Origin: UBA4802 sp964509195
Lineage (GTDB): Bacteria; Spirochaetota; UBA4802; UB4802
NCBI GenBank assembly: GCA_964509195.1
Contig: CAZDWJ010000005.1
Span: forward strand, 114,379-178,378
Direction: 5' to 3'
Length of the DNA stretch: 64,000 nucleotides
In this document: positions 17,465 to 25,882 of the stretch, in pieces
How positions within the stretch are numbered: the stretch's first letter is position 1
Layout: each line of letters opens with the position of its first letter
Position numbers and translations under genes: made by a program
The notes under the pieces: generated by a model
Seen by the model: the letters and a program-made list of their open reading frames with translations, nothing else
The model's database searches: none
What the model was told of the DNA's origin: nothing

Positions 17465-18139
17465 CTATTTCCCTTTCCTGTAATTCCACTGCAATTCTTT
17501 TAAAAGATCTTTTACATCGTTCCAGGCAGTAGCATTTCTTGCTTTTTTAATCCATGCAGGTTTTACTACTCCCCATTCATTGGAAAATTTTTCTGGATAT
17601 ATCCATTCTTGAAATTCAAGCAGCAAATTGCCTAATTGTTGTGGTGTTTTTGCATTGATGACATCATAATGCCATCCCTGCTGGCGGGATCTAAAACCAT
17701 CCTTCACATCCTCCCATGGAACATATTGCTCGAAGGTGATCATATCTTTTTTTATATCACTGCCATCCTGCTGTGTTCTTTTGAAGTAATAATCCTGCAA
17801 CTGCTTTAAACTGGCATCAACAACATCATACGTGGCAGCATTACTCGTTTTAGTTATCCACTGTGGTTTTACTTTATCCCACTCGGGAGTCAATCTCTCC
17901 TTTATGATAAAACTTTGGAATTCTATTAGCAATCTACCCAATTCCTGTGGAGATGTTGCAGCCATAACATCCTTATGCCACGATTGCTGTCTAGCTTTAA
18001 AACCATCATACACATCTGACCAAGGTACAGATTGTTCAAAGGCAACTATCTTTTGTTTTAATGCTTCATTGGCAAGTAGTATTGTGTTGTGGAAAGTCAA
18101 TACAATGCCAAATAATAGATAAAACATTATCCTACACAT
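17465..18139 (-). CDS. Exported protein of two tandem ~85-residue repeats, function unknown
   Basis: The 224-residue product starts with a signal peptide (hydrophobic to about residue 23, LLANEA). It then consists of two clear copies of one unit, at about 33-115 and 134-216. Shared positions include FEQ-VPW-DV-DGF, RQQ-WH-DV, PQ-LG-LL-EFQ, EW--VKP-WI-K--NA and K-LQ. The tryptophans are unusually frequent and conserved between copies, suggesting a repeated small domain that binds something through aromatic faces. I do not recognise the family. It overlaps the upstream CYTH gene by 8 bases and so is probably co-transcribed with it, but no functional link is evident. Confidence 0.8.
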   Translation of the reverse strand: MCRIMFYLLFGIVLTFHNTILLANEALKQKIVAFEQSVPWSDVYDGFKARQQSWHKDVMAATSPQELGRLLIEFQSFIIKERLTPEWDKVKPQWITKTSNAATYDVVDASLKQLQDYYFKRTQQDGSDIKKDMITFEQYVPWEDVKDGFRSRQQGWHYDVINAKTPQQLGNLLLEFQEWIYPEKFSNEWGVVKPAWIKKARNATAWNDVKDLLKELQWNYRKGK

Positions 18140-18659
18140 AATCCTTTCCTCCTTTTATCATTTCTAAATATGATGCAGTAATAAAATCATAAAGCCCCAG
18201 CTTCTCTGCAAGTGCAAAAAGCCTTTTTTCAGCTTCTTCTCGATTATTGCTTATCATCTCCAGTTCAACAAATGTCCCCAGACCCTTTACATCATCGCAG
18301 CAGATAGTTACTTCATTCAATAAATACACGTCCCTCTTTTTCTGCACTTTTCCATACAGCGCAAATCCCAACTTTTGTAATATCTCCTGCATTGCATCAG
18401 CATCATGTATCTGCACTTCCTTTTCAAAACGCGTTTTGGTTTTCCCTCCAAGCTTAGGTCCCTTATAAGTGCAGAAAATAATATCATTTACTTTTCTTAT
18501 TCGCAATGCCTCATCTGTTTTTCCAAAATCACGCGAGGGATGATTAAAATAGCAATCCTCCTCCAGCTCATTAGAAATACATGCACCACCCAGATCAACA
18601 ATCTTACTTTTTACAGCATCAAGATCATTGCATTTAGCTTTTATCTCAACTTCCAGCAT
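18132..18659 (-). CDS. CYTH-domain protein (class IV adenylate cyclase CyaB-like)
   Basis: CYTH enzymes bind triphosphates in a tunnel fold; CyaB-like members make cAMP or hydrolyse thiamine triphosphate or tripolyphosphate. The 175-residue protein starts with EVEIKAK (residues 3-9), the metal-binding ExExK signature. It then has LRIRK, TYKGP, RFEKEVQI, VQKKRDVY and a late FVELEM acidic strand, the usual series of basic and acidic strands. Length and motifs fit the CyaB subgroup. The substrate cannot be told from sequence. It lies between a GerMN protein and the duplicated-repeat exported protein, all on the minus strand. Confidence 0.88.
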   Translation of the reverse strand: MLEVEIKAKCNDLDAVKSKIVDLGGACISNELEEDCYFNHPSRDFGKTDEALRIRKVNDIIFCTYKGPKLGGKTKTRFEKEVQIHDADAMQEILQKLGFALYGKVQKKRDVYLLNEVTICCDDVKGLGTFVELEMISNNREEAEKRLFALAEKLGLYDFITASYLEMIKGGKDYV

Positions 18660-18678
18660 TAGTTACCAACCATTGAAT

Positions 18679-19431
18679 CTAGTGTCGTTTTAACGGACCA
18701 GCAACTGATATTCCATCTGGCCCTAAAAATCGTTTTCGCTGTCCATTCACCAGTATGTGTATGCCTTCAACAGTGTCAAACTGTGTTGCGGTATAGATAA
18801 TCTGATCAAGGCGGTTGAGCATAATGTTGCCCGCTGCACCTTCCTCAAGCACTCCATTAAAATTTATAAACGCAATATTATTTATAATAGAAACATCAAT
18901 GACCTTCAGTGTAGGCGGGATAGCTGTCACATATCCCTTCTTATCTTCAACTTTTGTTGGGCCTTTGATTAATTCTTCAAGTGCAGCTTTCACGGGGAAT
19001 TTAGCATTCACATCACGCACAACTGGACGCAATTCAATTTTATCAGCTTTTTCATTGTAGTATAAAAAATAAATCTTTGCCGCAATAGTGCCCACTTCTT
19101 TTTCTTTAGTCTTTTCTTTTGGCGATAGTTCCTGGTTAGTATCATCTTTGCTGTCATTACTCAAAGAGCTGATGTCAACCGCTTTTTTTCTTTTGTTTTC
19201 ATCATTGTTCGTAACCACAACGTTTCTCTGCTTCTTAATGTCATCTTTTTTTGCAAAGAAGTTTTTGATTGGATCAGACTGTAATGAAAGTAAAAAGAGC
19301 AACCCCGCTGCCATTGCCATAATTATTAATATATAGGGAGCACGAGAAGAAGGAGCAACAGGTACGCTTTTCTTTGATGTGGTTTTTTTTGTTTTAGATG
19401 TCTTGCCCTTTTTCCTGGTCCTGGTCGCCAT
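18679..19431 (-). CDS. GerMN-domain membrane protein
   Basis: The 250-residue protein has a very Lys/Thr/Ser-rich cytoplasmic N-terminus (1-30), one transmembrane helix (about 32-47) and a charged linker (50-110). The GerMN-type domain (about 115-240) includes KAALEELIKGP, AFINFNGV and the conserved QIIYTATQFDTVEGIHILVNG-type ending. GerMN was named from spore germination proteins, but many non-spore formers carry it on lipoproteins and membrane proteins that face the envelope, where its role is unclear. Spirochaetes have similar proteins. The upstream region is the divergent gap to the HEAT-repeat gene. Confidence 0.82.
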   Translation of the reverse strand: MATRTRKKGKTSKTKKTTSKKSVPVAPSSRAPYILIIMAMAAGLLFLLSLQSDPIKNFFAKKDDIKKQRNVVVTNNDENKRKKAVDISSLSNDSKDDTNQELSPKEKTKEKEVGTIAAKIYFLYYNEKADKIELRPVVRDVNAKFPVKAALEELIKGPTKVEDKKGYVTAIPPTLKVIDVSIINNIAFINFNGVLEEGAAGNIMLNRLDQIIYTATQFDTVEGIHILVNGQRKRFLGPDGISVAGPLKRH

Positions 19432-19801
19432 TATGTTTCCCCAAATGCAAAAACTTGCTATTAGTAGTTATATCGTTGCATAGAGACTGTCTATGTAAGC
19501 TTTTTTTATTACACATTTCATTTTTATAACCTCAAGGAATTTTTCAGATAGTTTATATAAAGCTAATGTTTAGGATTAACCACTGAACTACTTGGTAAAC
19601 ACCTTAAAGTAATCTATTCAGGTATTAATACGCTTTACTTTTGTAATGACATACAGTATACTATATATTCACGTGTACCATACTACTGTTACATAAATAT
19701 TGCAACTATTAATTTTGAAAATAGTGTATTTATACTGTATATTTCAAGCAAGGTGTTGACTATAATAATATAACCTTTGAATCATAAGGCAATAAAACTA
19801 T
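19432..19801. other. 370-base divergent gap between the GerMN and HEAT genes
   Basis: This AT-rich gap lies between divergent genes and must hold promoters for both, but no convincing -35/-10 pair stands out. A small hairpin (CATAGA/TCTATG, 19479-19495) followed after five bases by a T-run faces the plus strand. It has no gene to terminate and may be chance. Confidence 0.5.
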
Positions 19802-21259
19802 ATGACCAATCTTAATCCATCAAATACACTGGAACAAATAATCGAAAACATAAAATCTGGTGATGATATTATCCGCAACAAAGCATTTGAAGAAATAATT
19901 GAATACAAAGATGAAGCAATTCCACCATTAATTACTCTGCTTTCACATCCGGATGAACAGGTTCGTGACAGTGCCATCTGGGCCTTATGCCAGATGAAAG
20001 AATATGCCAGCGATACACTTATACAGGAACTGTCGAACAAAAACCCAGTAATTAGGGAATCTGCAGCGTTTTGTTTAGGGATTTGCAAAAACCCTCATGC
20101 AACAAAGGCCTTGATATCCCTGTTAAAAGATGAAAACGAAAAGGTACGTGAAACTGCAGCATGGTCGCTGGTTAAAATTGGGTATGATGATTCCAACACT
20201 GTGAGTGACCTTGTAAGCTGCCTGTATGATGATAGCATTCTTGTAAGGGAAACTTCACAGTGGATTCTTGAACACATTGGTGAGCCCGCAATTGAGCCAT
20301 TACTGCAACAATTAATGCAGTCATCACGTAACAGCGATGATATAATACACATTCTTTCAAAAATTGCTTCATCTAAACTTGATGTATTAATTAATCTTCT
20401 GGCAACTACACGCGATATTCAGCAACTATCATATATCATCCAATTAGTGGGAAAATTGCGAGAACCCGATGCCATCAATCACCTGATACCATTCGTTAAT
20501 CACAGTAACAGGCAAATAATAATAACTACCATTGATGCGTTAATCAACATTGGCGAGCTAACTATCGAACCACTCTTTGAAAAGATACATAATGAAAGCA
20601 TCTTCCCCATTAACGAGATGATGCCGTTGTTTATACGGTACAAAAAGTTTTCCGTGCCCAAACTTATAGAAATGATGCAATCACCAAATAACAGCCTTCG
20701 CATTTTTGCTGCACGCTCGTTAGGAATCATTGAAGATAAACGTGCAATTGAACCTCTTATTCATGGTTTATCCGATCCCAATCCTCAATTTGTGGAAGCC
20801 TGTGCACGGGCACTGGGTTCATTCAGCAATAGATTAATAATTAAACCATTAACTGATCTTTTAATAAATGAAAATTATCTCATAATAAAATCAAATGCTA
20901 TATATGCTCTGGCAAAAAGTCTTGATGAAAAATCAGTGCCACAATTGCTCCAATCATTTTCTGATGCCCCACTTATAGTTAAAAAACGCCTAATACAGTT
21001 AGCATCACATTTTCCATCTGAAGAATCAGAAAACCTGTTGCAACAAGCACTGACCATTGATGATGAAGATTGTAAGATGCTGGCAATACAGGGATTAAAA
21101 CATATTGGCACTGAAAAATCTATAGACTGTGTGCGTGCAGCAATTATAAATGAAAATCCATTCATAAGCGATGAAGCAAGGACAGCATTAAAAGGAATAA
21201 TTGAAAGAAAACAACGCGGAAATATAAAAACACTTGATAATTATGATGATCTTGTTTGA
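19802..21259 (+). CDS. HEAT-repeat protein
   Basis: The 485-residue protein is a nearly continuous array of about fourteen 30-32-residue HEAT/PBS-lyase-type repeats. Typical units are PLITLLSHPDEQVRDSAIWA (near 40-60), ALISLLKDENEKVRETAAWS (104-123) and PLIHGLSDPNPQFVEACARA, each a helix pair with a buried Ala/Leu core. It has no signal peptide or membrane segment, so it is cytoplasmic. Such superhelical scaffolds bind proteins or, in PBS-lyase relatives, chromophores; no partner is visible. A weak hairpin and a small orphan gene follow. Confidence 0.9.
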   Translation: MTNLNPSNTLEQIIENIKSGDDIIRNKAFEEIIEYKDEAIPPLITLLSHPDEQVRDSAIWALCQMKEYASDTLIQELSNKNPVIRESAAFCLGICKNPHATKALISLLKDENEKVRETAAWSLVKIGYDDSNTVSDLVSCLYDDSILVRETSQWILEHIGEPAIEPLLQQLMQSSRNSDDIIHILSKIASSKLDVLINLLATTRDIQQLSYIIQLVGKLREPDAINHLIPFVNHSNRQIIITTIDALINIGELTIEPLFEKIHNESIFPINEMMPLFIRYKKFSVPKLIEMMQSPNNSLRIFAARSLGIIEDKRAIEPLIHGLSDPNPQFVEACARALGSFSNRLIIKPLTDLLINENYLIIKSNAIYALAKSLDEKSVPQLLQSFSDAPLIVKKRLIQLASHFPSEESENLLQQALTIDDEDCKMLAIQGLKHIGTEKSIDCVRAAIINENPFISDEARTALKGIIERKQRGNIKTLDNYDDLV

Positions 21260-21308
21260 ATAGTCCAGAAATAGCATTTCACATAACATTCTGAATATCT
21301 ATTTAGTA

Positions 21309-21339
21309 ATTCTTTCCCCAATTACACTGGGGGAAGAAT
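21309..21339. terminator. Hairpin after the HEAT gene, possible terminator
   Basis: ATTCTTTCCCC (21309-21319) pairs with GGGGGAAGAAT (21329-21339) around a 9-base loop, an 11-bp stem with one G-T pair. There is no T-run on the plus strand after it, so it may be a weak or factor-assisted terminator or a processing site. It lies between the HEAT gene and the next small gene. Confidence 0.5.
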
Positions 21340-21421
21340 CTCAGAGTATAAAACTTAGAATCTTTGGCCTTGCATGCCTCAGAATGAAAGTGAATAAACC
21401 TACTTTCAGGAGCGTTTGAGT

Positions 21422-21625
21422 ATGAGCACGAATATCAAAGAAATAATTTTATATGATGCAGATTCATTAGAATACTCAGGCAAAATCCTGGTAGAAGGAA
21501 ACAGCTGGCAATTCAGTGAAGTATCAAATGACTTTTTGGTAAAATTTACAAAGGGAATGCCACTAAAAGCAGTTCTCCAATGCCTTATTTCTTTTAACAT
21601 TGTATATGATATCATTGAACTTTAG
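21422..21625 (+). CDS. Small orphan protein (67 residues)
   Basis: A short gene with ATG at 21422 and AGGAG about 10 bases upstream (a TTG two codons earlier is the alternative). The product has no signal peptide or membrane helix. It mixes beta-like stretches (IKEIILYDADSLEYSGKILVEG) with a hydrophobic helical C-terminus, and starts MSTNIKEI. No family is recognised. It lies 73 bases before the ferritin-like/VIT gene on the same strand, so the two may be transcribed together. Confidence 0.55.
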   Translation: MSTNIKEIILYDADSLEYSGKILVEGNSWQFSEVSNDFLVKFTKGMPLKAVLQCLISFNIVYDIIEL

Positions 21626-21698
21626 TAGTGAAGTTATTGAAATCAGAACTTCAACAACCAACCATGAATACTATACCATTGAAATGTAGAGGAGAAAG

Positions 21699-22574
21699 AT
21701 GCAGAAGCATTTAAGTCCTGAAACAATATTAGCAATAATCAAGTTTCAAAAAAGTGAACTTACCGAATACTATATCTATAACCTACTGGCATCTAATATT
21801 AAAAACCACCATAATGTCCGCATATTAAAAAAAGTTGCCGAAGACGAAAAAAGGCACTATGAGTTCTGGAAAAGCTACACTCATTCTGATGTTAAGCCTG
21901 ACAGATGGAAGATAATAAAATATTATATTATATCACGCCTGTTTGGATTGACCTTTGGCATAAAATTAATGGAACGTGGTGAAGAACAGGCTCAGACTTC
22001 GTATAAATTACTTGAGCACATTATCCCTGAAGTAAAGAAAATAATAAAAGATGAACATGCTCACGAAAAAGAATTATACATCCTGCTTGAGGAAGAACAC
22101 CTTCAGTATGTTGGTTCAGTAGTCCTTGGACTCAACGACGCACTGGTGGAACTCACCGGTACATTAGCAGGGCTTTCATTTGCGCTTGCAAATACCAGGC
22201 TCATTGCGCTAGCAGGTCTTATAACTGGCATTTCAGCTGCACTGTCAATGGCAGCATCAGAATATTTATCAAACAAAGCCGAAGATGCAAAGGATGCCTT
22301 AAAATCTGCCATCTACACCGGTATTGCCTATATCATCACAGTGATGCTTTTAATAATTCCCTATTTTCTTGTCAGCCATTATCTGGGTGCGCTTGTTATC
22401 ACCATTGCTATCGCACTACTCATAATCTTTTTCTTTAACTATTATATTGCCATCGCTAAAGACCTTAATTTCAAAAAACGTTTTTCTGAGATGGCATTAA
22501 TCAGTATTGGCGTTGCGTGTATATCATTTGTCATAGGTTTTGTAATTAAGAAATATATTGGGATTGATATTTAA
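21699..22574 (+). CDS. Ferritin-like / VIT1-type membrane iron protein (MbfA-like)
   Basis: The 291-residue protein fuses an N-terminal ferritin-like four-helix domain (about 1-145) to a C-terminal membrane domain of the VIT1/CCC1 iron-manganese transporter family (about 150-290, five helices). Di-iron ligands are visible as E20/E23, ExxH at E50-H53 (EDEKRH), the GEEQAQ helix and DEHAHE. The VIT part has GLNDALVELTGTLAGLSFAL and the MAASEYLSNK loop. Known relatives (MbfA) export iron and protect against peroxide. The probable role here is iron or manganese efflux with a built-in sensor domain. It has a GGAGAA site and converges on lplA with a 2-base gap. Confidence 0.87.
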   Translation: MQKHLSPETILAIIKFQKSELTEYYIYNLLASNIKNHHNVRILKKVAEDEKRHYEFWKSYTHSDVKPDRWKIIKYYIISRLFGLTFGIKLMERGEEQAQTSYKLLEHIIPEVKKIIKDEHAHEKELYILLEEEHLQYVGSVVLGLNDALVELTGTLAGLSFALANTRLIALAGLITGISAALSMAASEYLSNKAEDAKDALKSAIYTGIAYIITVMLLIIPYFLVSHYLGALVITIAIALLIIFFFNYYIAIAKDLNFKKRFSEMALISIGVACISFVIGFVIKKYIGIDI

Positions 22575-22576
22575 TT

Positions 22577-23332
22577 TTAATACGGCGATAGGCGCCGGCA
22601 ATTCCACTGGTCATTAGCAAAATAGTGTTTTTGTAACTCAACTGCCACATCTTTTTCCTGCTGTGTGATATCGGAGCTCTCAAATGTAACACCATAAATT
22701 TCTCTGAATGAATCCACAACCGATTCTACCAATCGTTGATAGATAGTATCCAAATATTCATCTATTAATATTTCTTTCAGTGTGATTACTGGCTTACCGT
22801 CCTGCACTCTCTTTTTAGGATCGACAGTTAAATAGGAAAACATCTTTGCAGTGTCTGTTGCAACAAGGATGGTGCCATGCTGCAGTAACTTACCTTCTTT
22901 TCGTGTTTGTGCGCTTCCTGAGATTTTTCTGCCACCAACCACAATATCATTAATAGGGCGATACTCAGCATCCACGCCTAAACGGTGTAGTGCCTGTATA
23001 AGCGGCTGTGCAATTGCAGCATATGAATCGGTAATGCTACATTTAGCAAACTGACCCTGTAACGGATGCACAAGACTATACGTAACTTCTTGGTGGTGAA
23101 ACACCGCACCACCACCGGTAAATCTGCGAATAATCTGTACGTTATCGCCAGTGCAAAGCTTTACATTTACTTCTTTTTCCATATCCTGAAAATAGCCAAT
23201 AGTTATCGCAGGATGCACCCACCGGTAAAGCCTGAGTGTGGGTGTATCTGAACACCGCAGTAGGGCACCATCCACTGCCATGTTCCATTGTGGTTCACAT
23301 TCACCGTGAATGATAAGCCGCCAGGCGTTCAT
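22577..23332 (-). CDS. lplA: Lipoate-protein ligase A, catalytic subunit
   Basis: This family attaches lipoate (or octanoate) to carrier proteins such as GcvH. The 251-residue protein has the family core RRFTGGGAVFHHQEVTYSL (about 68-86) and the adenylate-binding lysine segment GRKISGSAQ followed by LLQHGTILV. It lacks the C-terminal accessory domain of E. coli LplA; that domain appears as the separate gene immediately upstream, as in Thermoplasma LplA/LplB. It is the last gene of the gcv-lip operon, overlapping the accessory subunit gene by 4 bases. An octanoyltransferase (LipM-like) role is a less likely alternative. Confidence 0.88.
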   Translation of the reverse strand: MNAWRLIIHGECEPQWNMAVDGALLRCSDTPTLRLYRWVHPAITIGYFQDMEKEVNVKLCTGDNVQIIRRFTGGGAVFHHQEVTYSLVHPLQGQFAKCSITDSYAAIAQPLIQALHRLGVDAEYRPINDIVVGGRKISGSAQTRKEGKLLQHGTILVATDTAKMFSYLTVDPKKRVQDGKPVITLKEILIDEYLDTIYQRLVESVVDSFREIYGVTFESSDITQQEKDVAVELQKHYFANDQWNCRRLSPY

Positions 23333-23610
23333 TGTTTAGTAAAAGCCTCCAGTATTCCCTGTGCTATCGTTGCAGGCGATATCCCGACCAACTCAATAGT
23401 TTCGATTTTTACTAATCTACTAATCTTTTCCTGTATTTGTTTTTCATCAACGGGCAATCCTATCAAATCTTTTTCTATTTTTTCAATAGCTTCTTCTGGA
23501 TAGATAAAAAAATCACCTGAGATATGTGCATTTTTTATCGTATTGCCGTCAAACTCAACATCAATTCGAACTAATTTTTCACCAGGATTTTTTAAGGCAA
23601 CCTGAATCAT
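23329..23610 (-). CDS. lplB: Lipoate-protein ligase accessory subunit (LplB-like C-terminal domain)
   Basis: The 93-residue protein corresponds to the C-terminal domain of bacterial lipoate ligases. It starts with a beta region (KLVRIDVEFDGNTIKNAHISGDFFIYPEEAI) typical of that domain and ends in a small helical part. In two-subunit ligases, this piece is needed to activate lipoate as lipoyl-AMP. The gene overlaps lipA upstream and lplA downstream by 4 bases each, so the three are co-translated. The separate subunit is best known from archaea, making its presence in a bacterial glycine cleavage operon notable. Confidence 0.82.
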   Translation of the reverse strand: MIQVALKNPGEKLVRIDVEFDGNTIKNAHISGDFFIYPEEAIEKIEKDLIGLPVDEKQIQEKISRLVKIETIELVGISPATIAQGILEAFTKQ

Positions 23611-24458
23611 CTTAAAAGCTCACCTGCCCTGTATGAACTGCGTACAAGTGGTGCCGATAGCACCTTTGAAAAACCTATTGCATAGGCAATGGATTCTATC
23701 TGTTTGAATTCTTCCGGAGTGTAAAATTTCTGTACTGGATATGCCTCCTTGTGCGAAGCACAATACTGGCCAATCGTAATTATTCTGCACCCAGTTGTAT
23801 GTAAATCTTCAAGCGTTGTGATAATGTCATCTAAGGTTTCGCCAAATCCAATCATAAGCCCCGATTTGGCTACACGTCCATTATCTGTAACTATCGCCAA
23901 AACCTCTAAGGATTTACTGTAATCACCTTGTGGACGCAATGTGCTGTACAAACGTCTTGCTACCTCTATGTTGTGATTCACCACATCAGGCTTAGCATTT
24001 ATTATTTTTGTAAGCGATAGTTTTTGTGAATATTTGAAATCGGGAATAAGGACTTCTATTTTTGTTTTGGTGTTAGTGTTACGGATTGCATCGATGGTGC
24101 GCACAAAATGCGATGCACCACCATCATCAAGATCATCACGAGTAACAGATGTAATGACCACATAATCCAGATTGAGGTGCGCTACTGCATGAGCTACGTT
24201 TTGCGGTTCTTTTGTATCTAAAGGCTTTGGTTGCCCTTTTGTAACGGCACAGTATCTGCAATTGCGCGTGCAGATATTACCCATAATCAAGAATGTGGCA
24301 TGCCCTTTTGAAAAGCATTCGCCAATATTGGGACAGCGTGCTTCTGTGCACACTGTGTGTAATCCACAATGCGCAACATACTGCTGTATTTTTTTATACT
24401 GTTTCCCTGAAGGTATGGAAAATTTTATCCAGTCAGGTATTGCCCTTACTCTTCCCAT
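23607..24458 (-). CDS. lipA: Lipoyl synthase LipA
   Basis: LipA is a radical-SAM enzyme that inserts two sulfurs into octanoyl groups on carrier proteins. The 283-residue protein has both iron-sulfur motifs: auxiliary cluster Cys37, Cys42, Cys48 (CTEARCPNIGEC) and the radical-SAM cysteines C63, C67, C70 (CTRNCRYC). The C-terminal RSSYRAGE supplies the serine ligand of the auxiliary cluster. Length is normal. It overlaps gcvPB by 13 bases, tying lipoate synthesis to glycine cleavage. No lipB is seen, so octanoyl transfer must come from lplA or a gene elsewhere. Confidence 0.96.
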   Translation of the reverse strand: MGRVRAIPDWIKFSIPSGKQYKKIQQYVAHCGLHTVCTEARCPNIGECFSKGHATFLIMGNICTRNCRYCAVTKGQPKPLDTKEPQNVAHAVAHLNLDYVVITSVTRDDLDDGGASHFVRTIDAIRNTNTKTKIEVLIPDFKYSQKLSLTKIINAKPDVVNHNIEVARRLYSTLRPQGDYSKSLEVLAIVTDNGRVAKSGLMIGFGETLDDIITTLEDLHTTGCRIITIGQYCASHKEAYPVQKFYTPEEFKQIESIAYAIGFSKVLSAPLVRSSYRAGELLR

Positions 24459-25882
24459 TTGAGTACCGGTTTACGTGCTGCCAGCACCGCATCAACTTTA
24501 CGCACTGGTGTGGTAGTTGGTGCTTGCTTTAGTATCTCAGGTTGCATTTCTGCTTCTTTTATTATGGCGACCATGGCATTCACAAATGCATCCAGTGTAT
24601 CTTTGTGTTCGGTTTCAGTTGGTTCTATCATCATAGCACCATGCACTATTAAAGGGAAATACACCGTTGGTGCATGGAATCCACAATCAAGCAGTCGCTT
24701 TGCAATTTCATTGGTTGTGATGCCATTGGGCATGCCTTCATCGTTTATGACAAATTCATGCATGCAAATTCGTTTATATGGCAAATTAAAGTGTTGCTGC
24801 AATTTGGCACGCAAGTAATTAGCATTGACAACAGCATGTTCAGCCACCTGTTTTAGTCCACTGTCTCCAAGCATCAGTATGTAGGTATAGGCTCTCAGCA
24901 TTATCAAGAAATTTCCATAAAAGCTGTGTACCCTGCCAATTGATTGAGGTCTGTTATAATCTAGATAATAACGTGCATCTTTTTTCTCAATTACTGGTAC
25001 TGGCATAAAGGGTGTAAGGCTTTCTACAACACCAATTGGTCCTGAACCTGGCCCTCCGCCTCCGTGTGGAGTAGAAAACGTCTTGTGAAGATTAACATGC
25101 ATGATATCAAAACCCAAATCAGCGGGGCGCACTTTGCCAACAATTGCATTTAAGTTTGCACCATCATAGTAAAATAATGCATCTTTAGCGTGCAGTATGT
25201 CTGCAATAGTCATAATGTTCCTGTCAAAAAGCCCTAATGTATTGGGGCACGTAAGCATCATAGCTGCAACAGTATCGTCCATAGCAGCACGTAGCGCATC
25301 AATATCCACATCGCCATCACTGTTTGAAGGTATTTCTTTGACAGTAAATCCGCACATCGCAACTGATGCAGGATTAGTACCATGTGCCGAATCAGGAATT
25401 AAAATAACATTTCGTTTTTCACCTTTTGCTTCAAAATATTTCTTTATTATCATTACACTGGCAAGCTCACCATGTGCACCCGCAGCAGGTATAAGTGTAA
25501 ACTGCTTCATCCCGGTTATTGCACATAGCATCTCTTGCAACTCATACATTATCTGTAAAGACCCTTGTGATAGCTCTTCAACTGTTGCAGGGTGTTGTCC
25601 TGTAAATTGAGAGATGCTAGCAACCACATCATTAATCTTTGGGTTATACTTCATGGTACAACTACCCAATGGGTACATGCCATTATCAACACCAAAGTTG
25701 AGACTTGAAAGCTTACGATAATGACGCACCACTTCAACCTCGCTCACATCAGCTAAGTTAAGTTCCTGCCGGCATAGATGCTGGGGTATTGCATCATAGC
25801 TTTTTGTTTCAAAATCAGGTACGGTGTATTTATTTTTGCCTTTTTTATGTAATGAAAATATTGTTTGCATTGTGCTCACCAT
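24446..25882 (-). CDS. gcvPB: Glycine dehydrogenase (decarboxylating) subunit 2, GcvPB
   Basis: Subunit 2 of the two-chain P protein carries the pyridoxal phosphate lysine and decarboxylates glycine, passing aminomethyl to the lipoyl arm of GcvH. The 478-residue protein shows PLGSCTMKYNPK, the AGAHGE and NSDGDVD segments and the PLP site VNLHKTFSTPHGGGGPG. The ATG overlaps the gcvPA stop (TAATG). It is part of a run gcvT, gcvH, gcvPA, gcvPB, lipA. Bacteria with split P protein include Thermotoga, Bacillus and many anaerobes. Confidence 0.96.
   Translation of the reverse strand: MVSTMQTIFSLHKKGKNKYTVPDFETKSYDAIPQHLCRQELNLADVSEVEVVRHYRKLSSLNFGVDNGMYPLGSCTMKYNPKINDVVASISQFTGQHPATVEELSQGSLQIMYELQEMLCAITGMKQFTLIPAAGAHGELASVMIIKKYFEAKGEKRNVILIPDSAHGTNPASVAMCGFTVKEIPSNSDGDVDIDALRAAMDDTVAAMMLTCPNTLGLFDRNIMTIADILHAKDALFYYDGANLNAIVGKVRPADLGFDIMHVNLHKTFSTPHGGGGPGSGPIGVVESLTPFMPVPVIEKKDARYYLDYNRPQSIGRVHSFYGNFLIMLRAYTYILMLGDSGLKQVAEHAVVNANYLRAKLQQHFNLPYKRICMHEFVINDEGMPNGITTNEIAKRLLDCGFHAPTVYFPLIVHGAMMIEPTETEHKDTLDAFVNAMVAIIKEAEMQPEILKQAPTTTPVRKVDAVLAARKPVLKWEE

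Noticed and set aside
19479..19505. Terminator-like hairpin in the GerMN-HEAT gap
   Set aside because: The stem is only 6 bp and there is no upstream gene on that strand to terminate.
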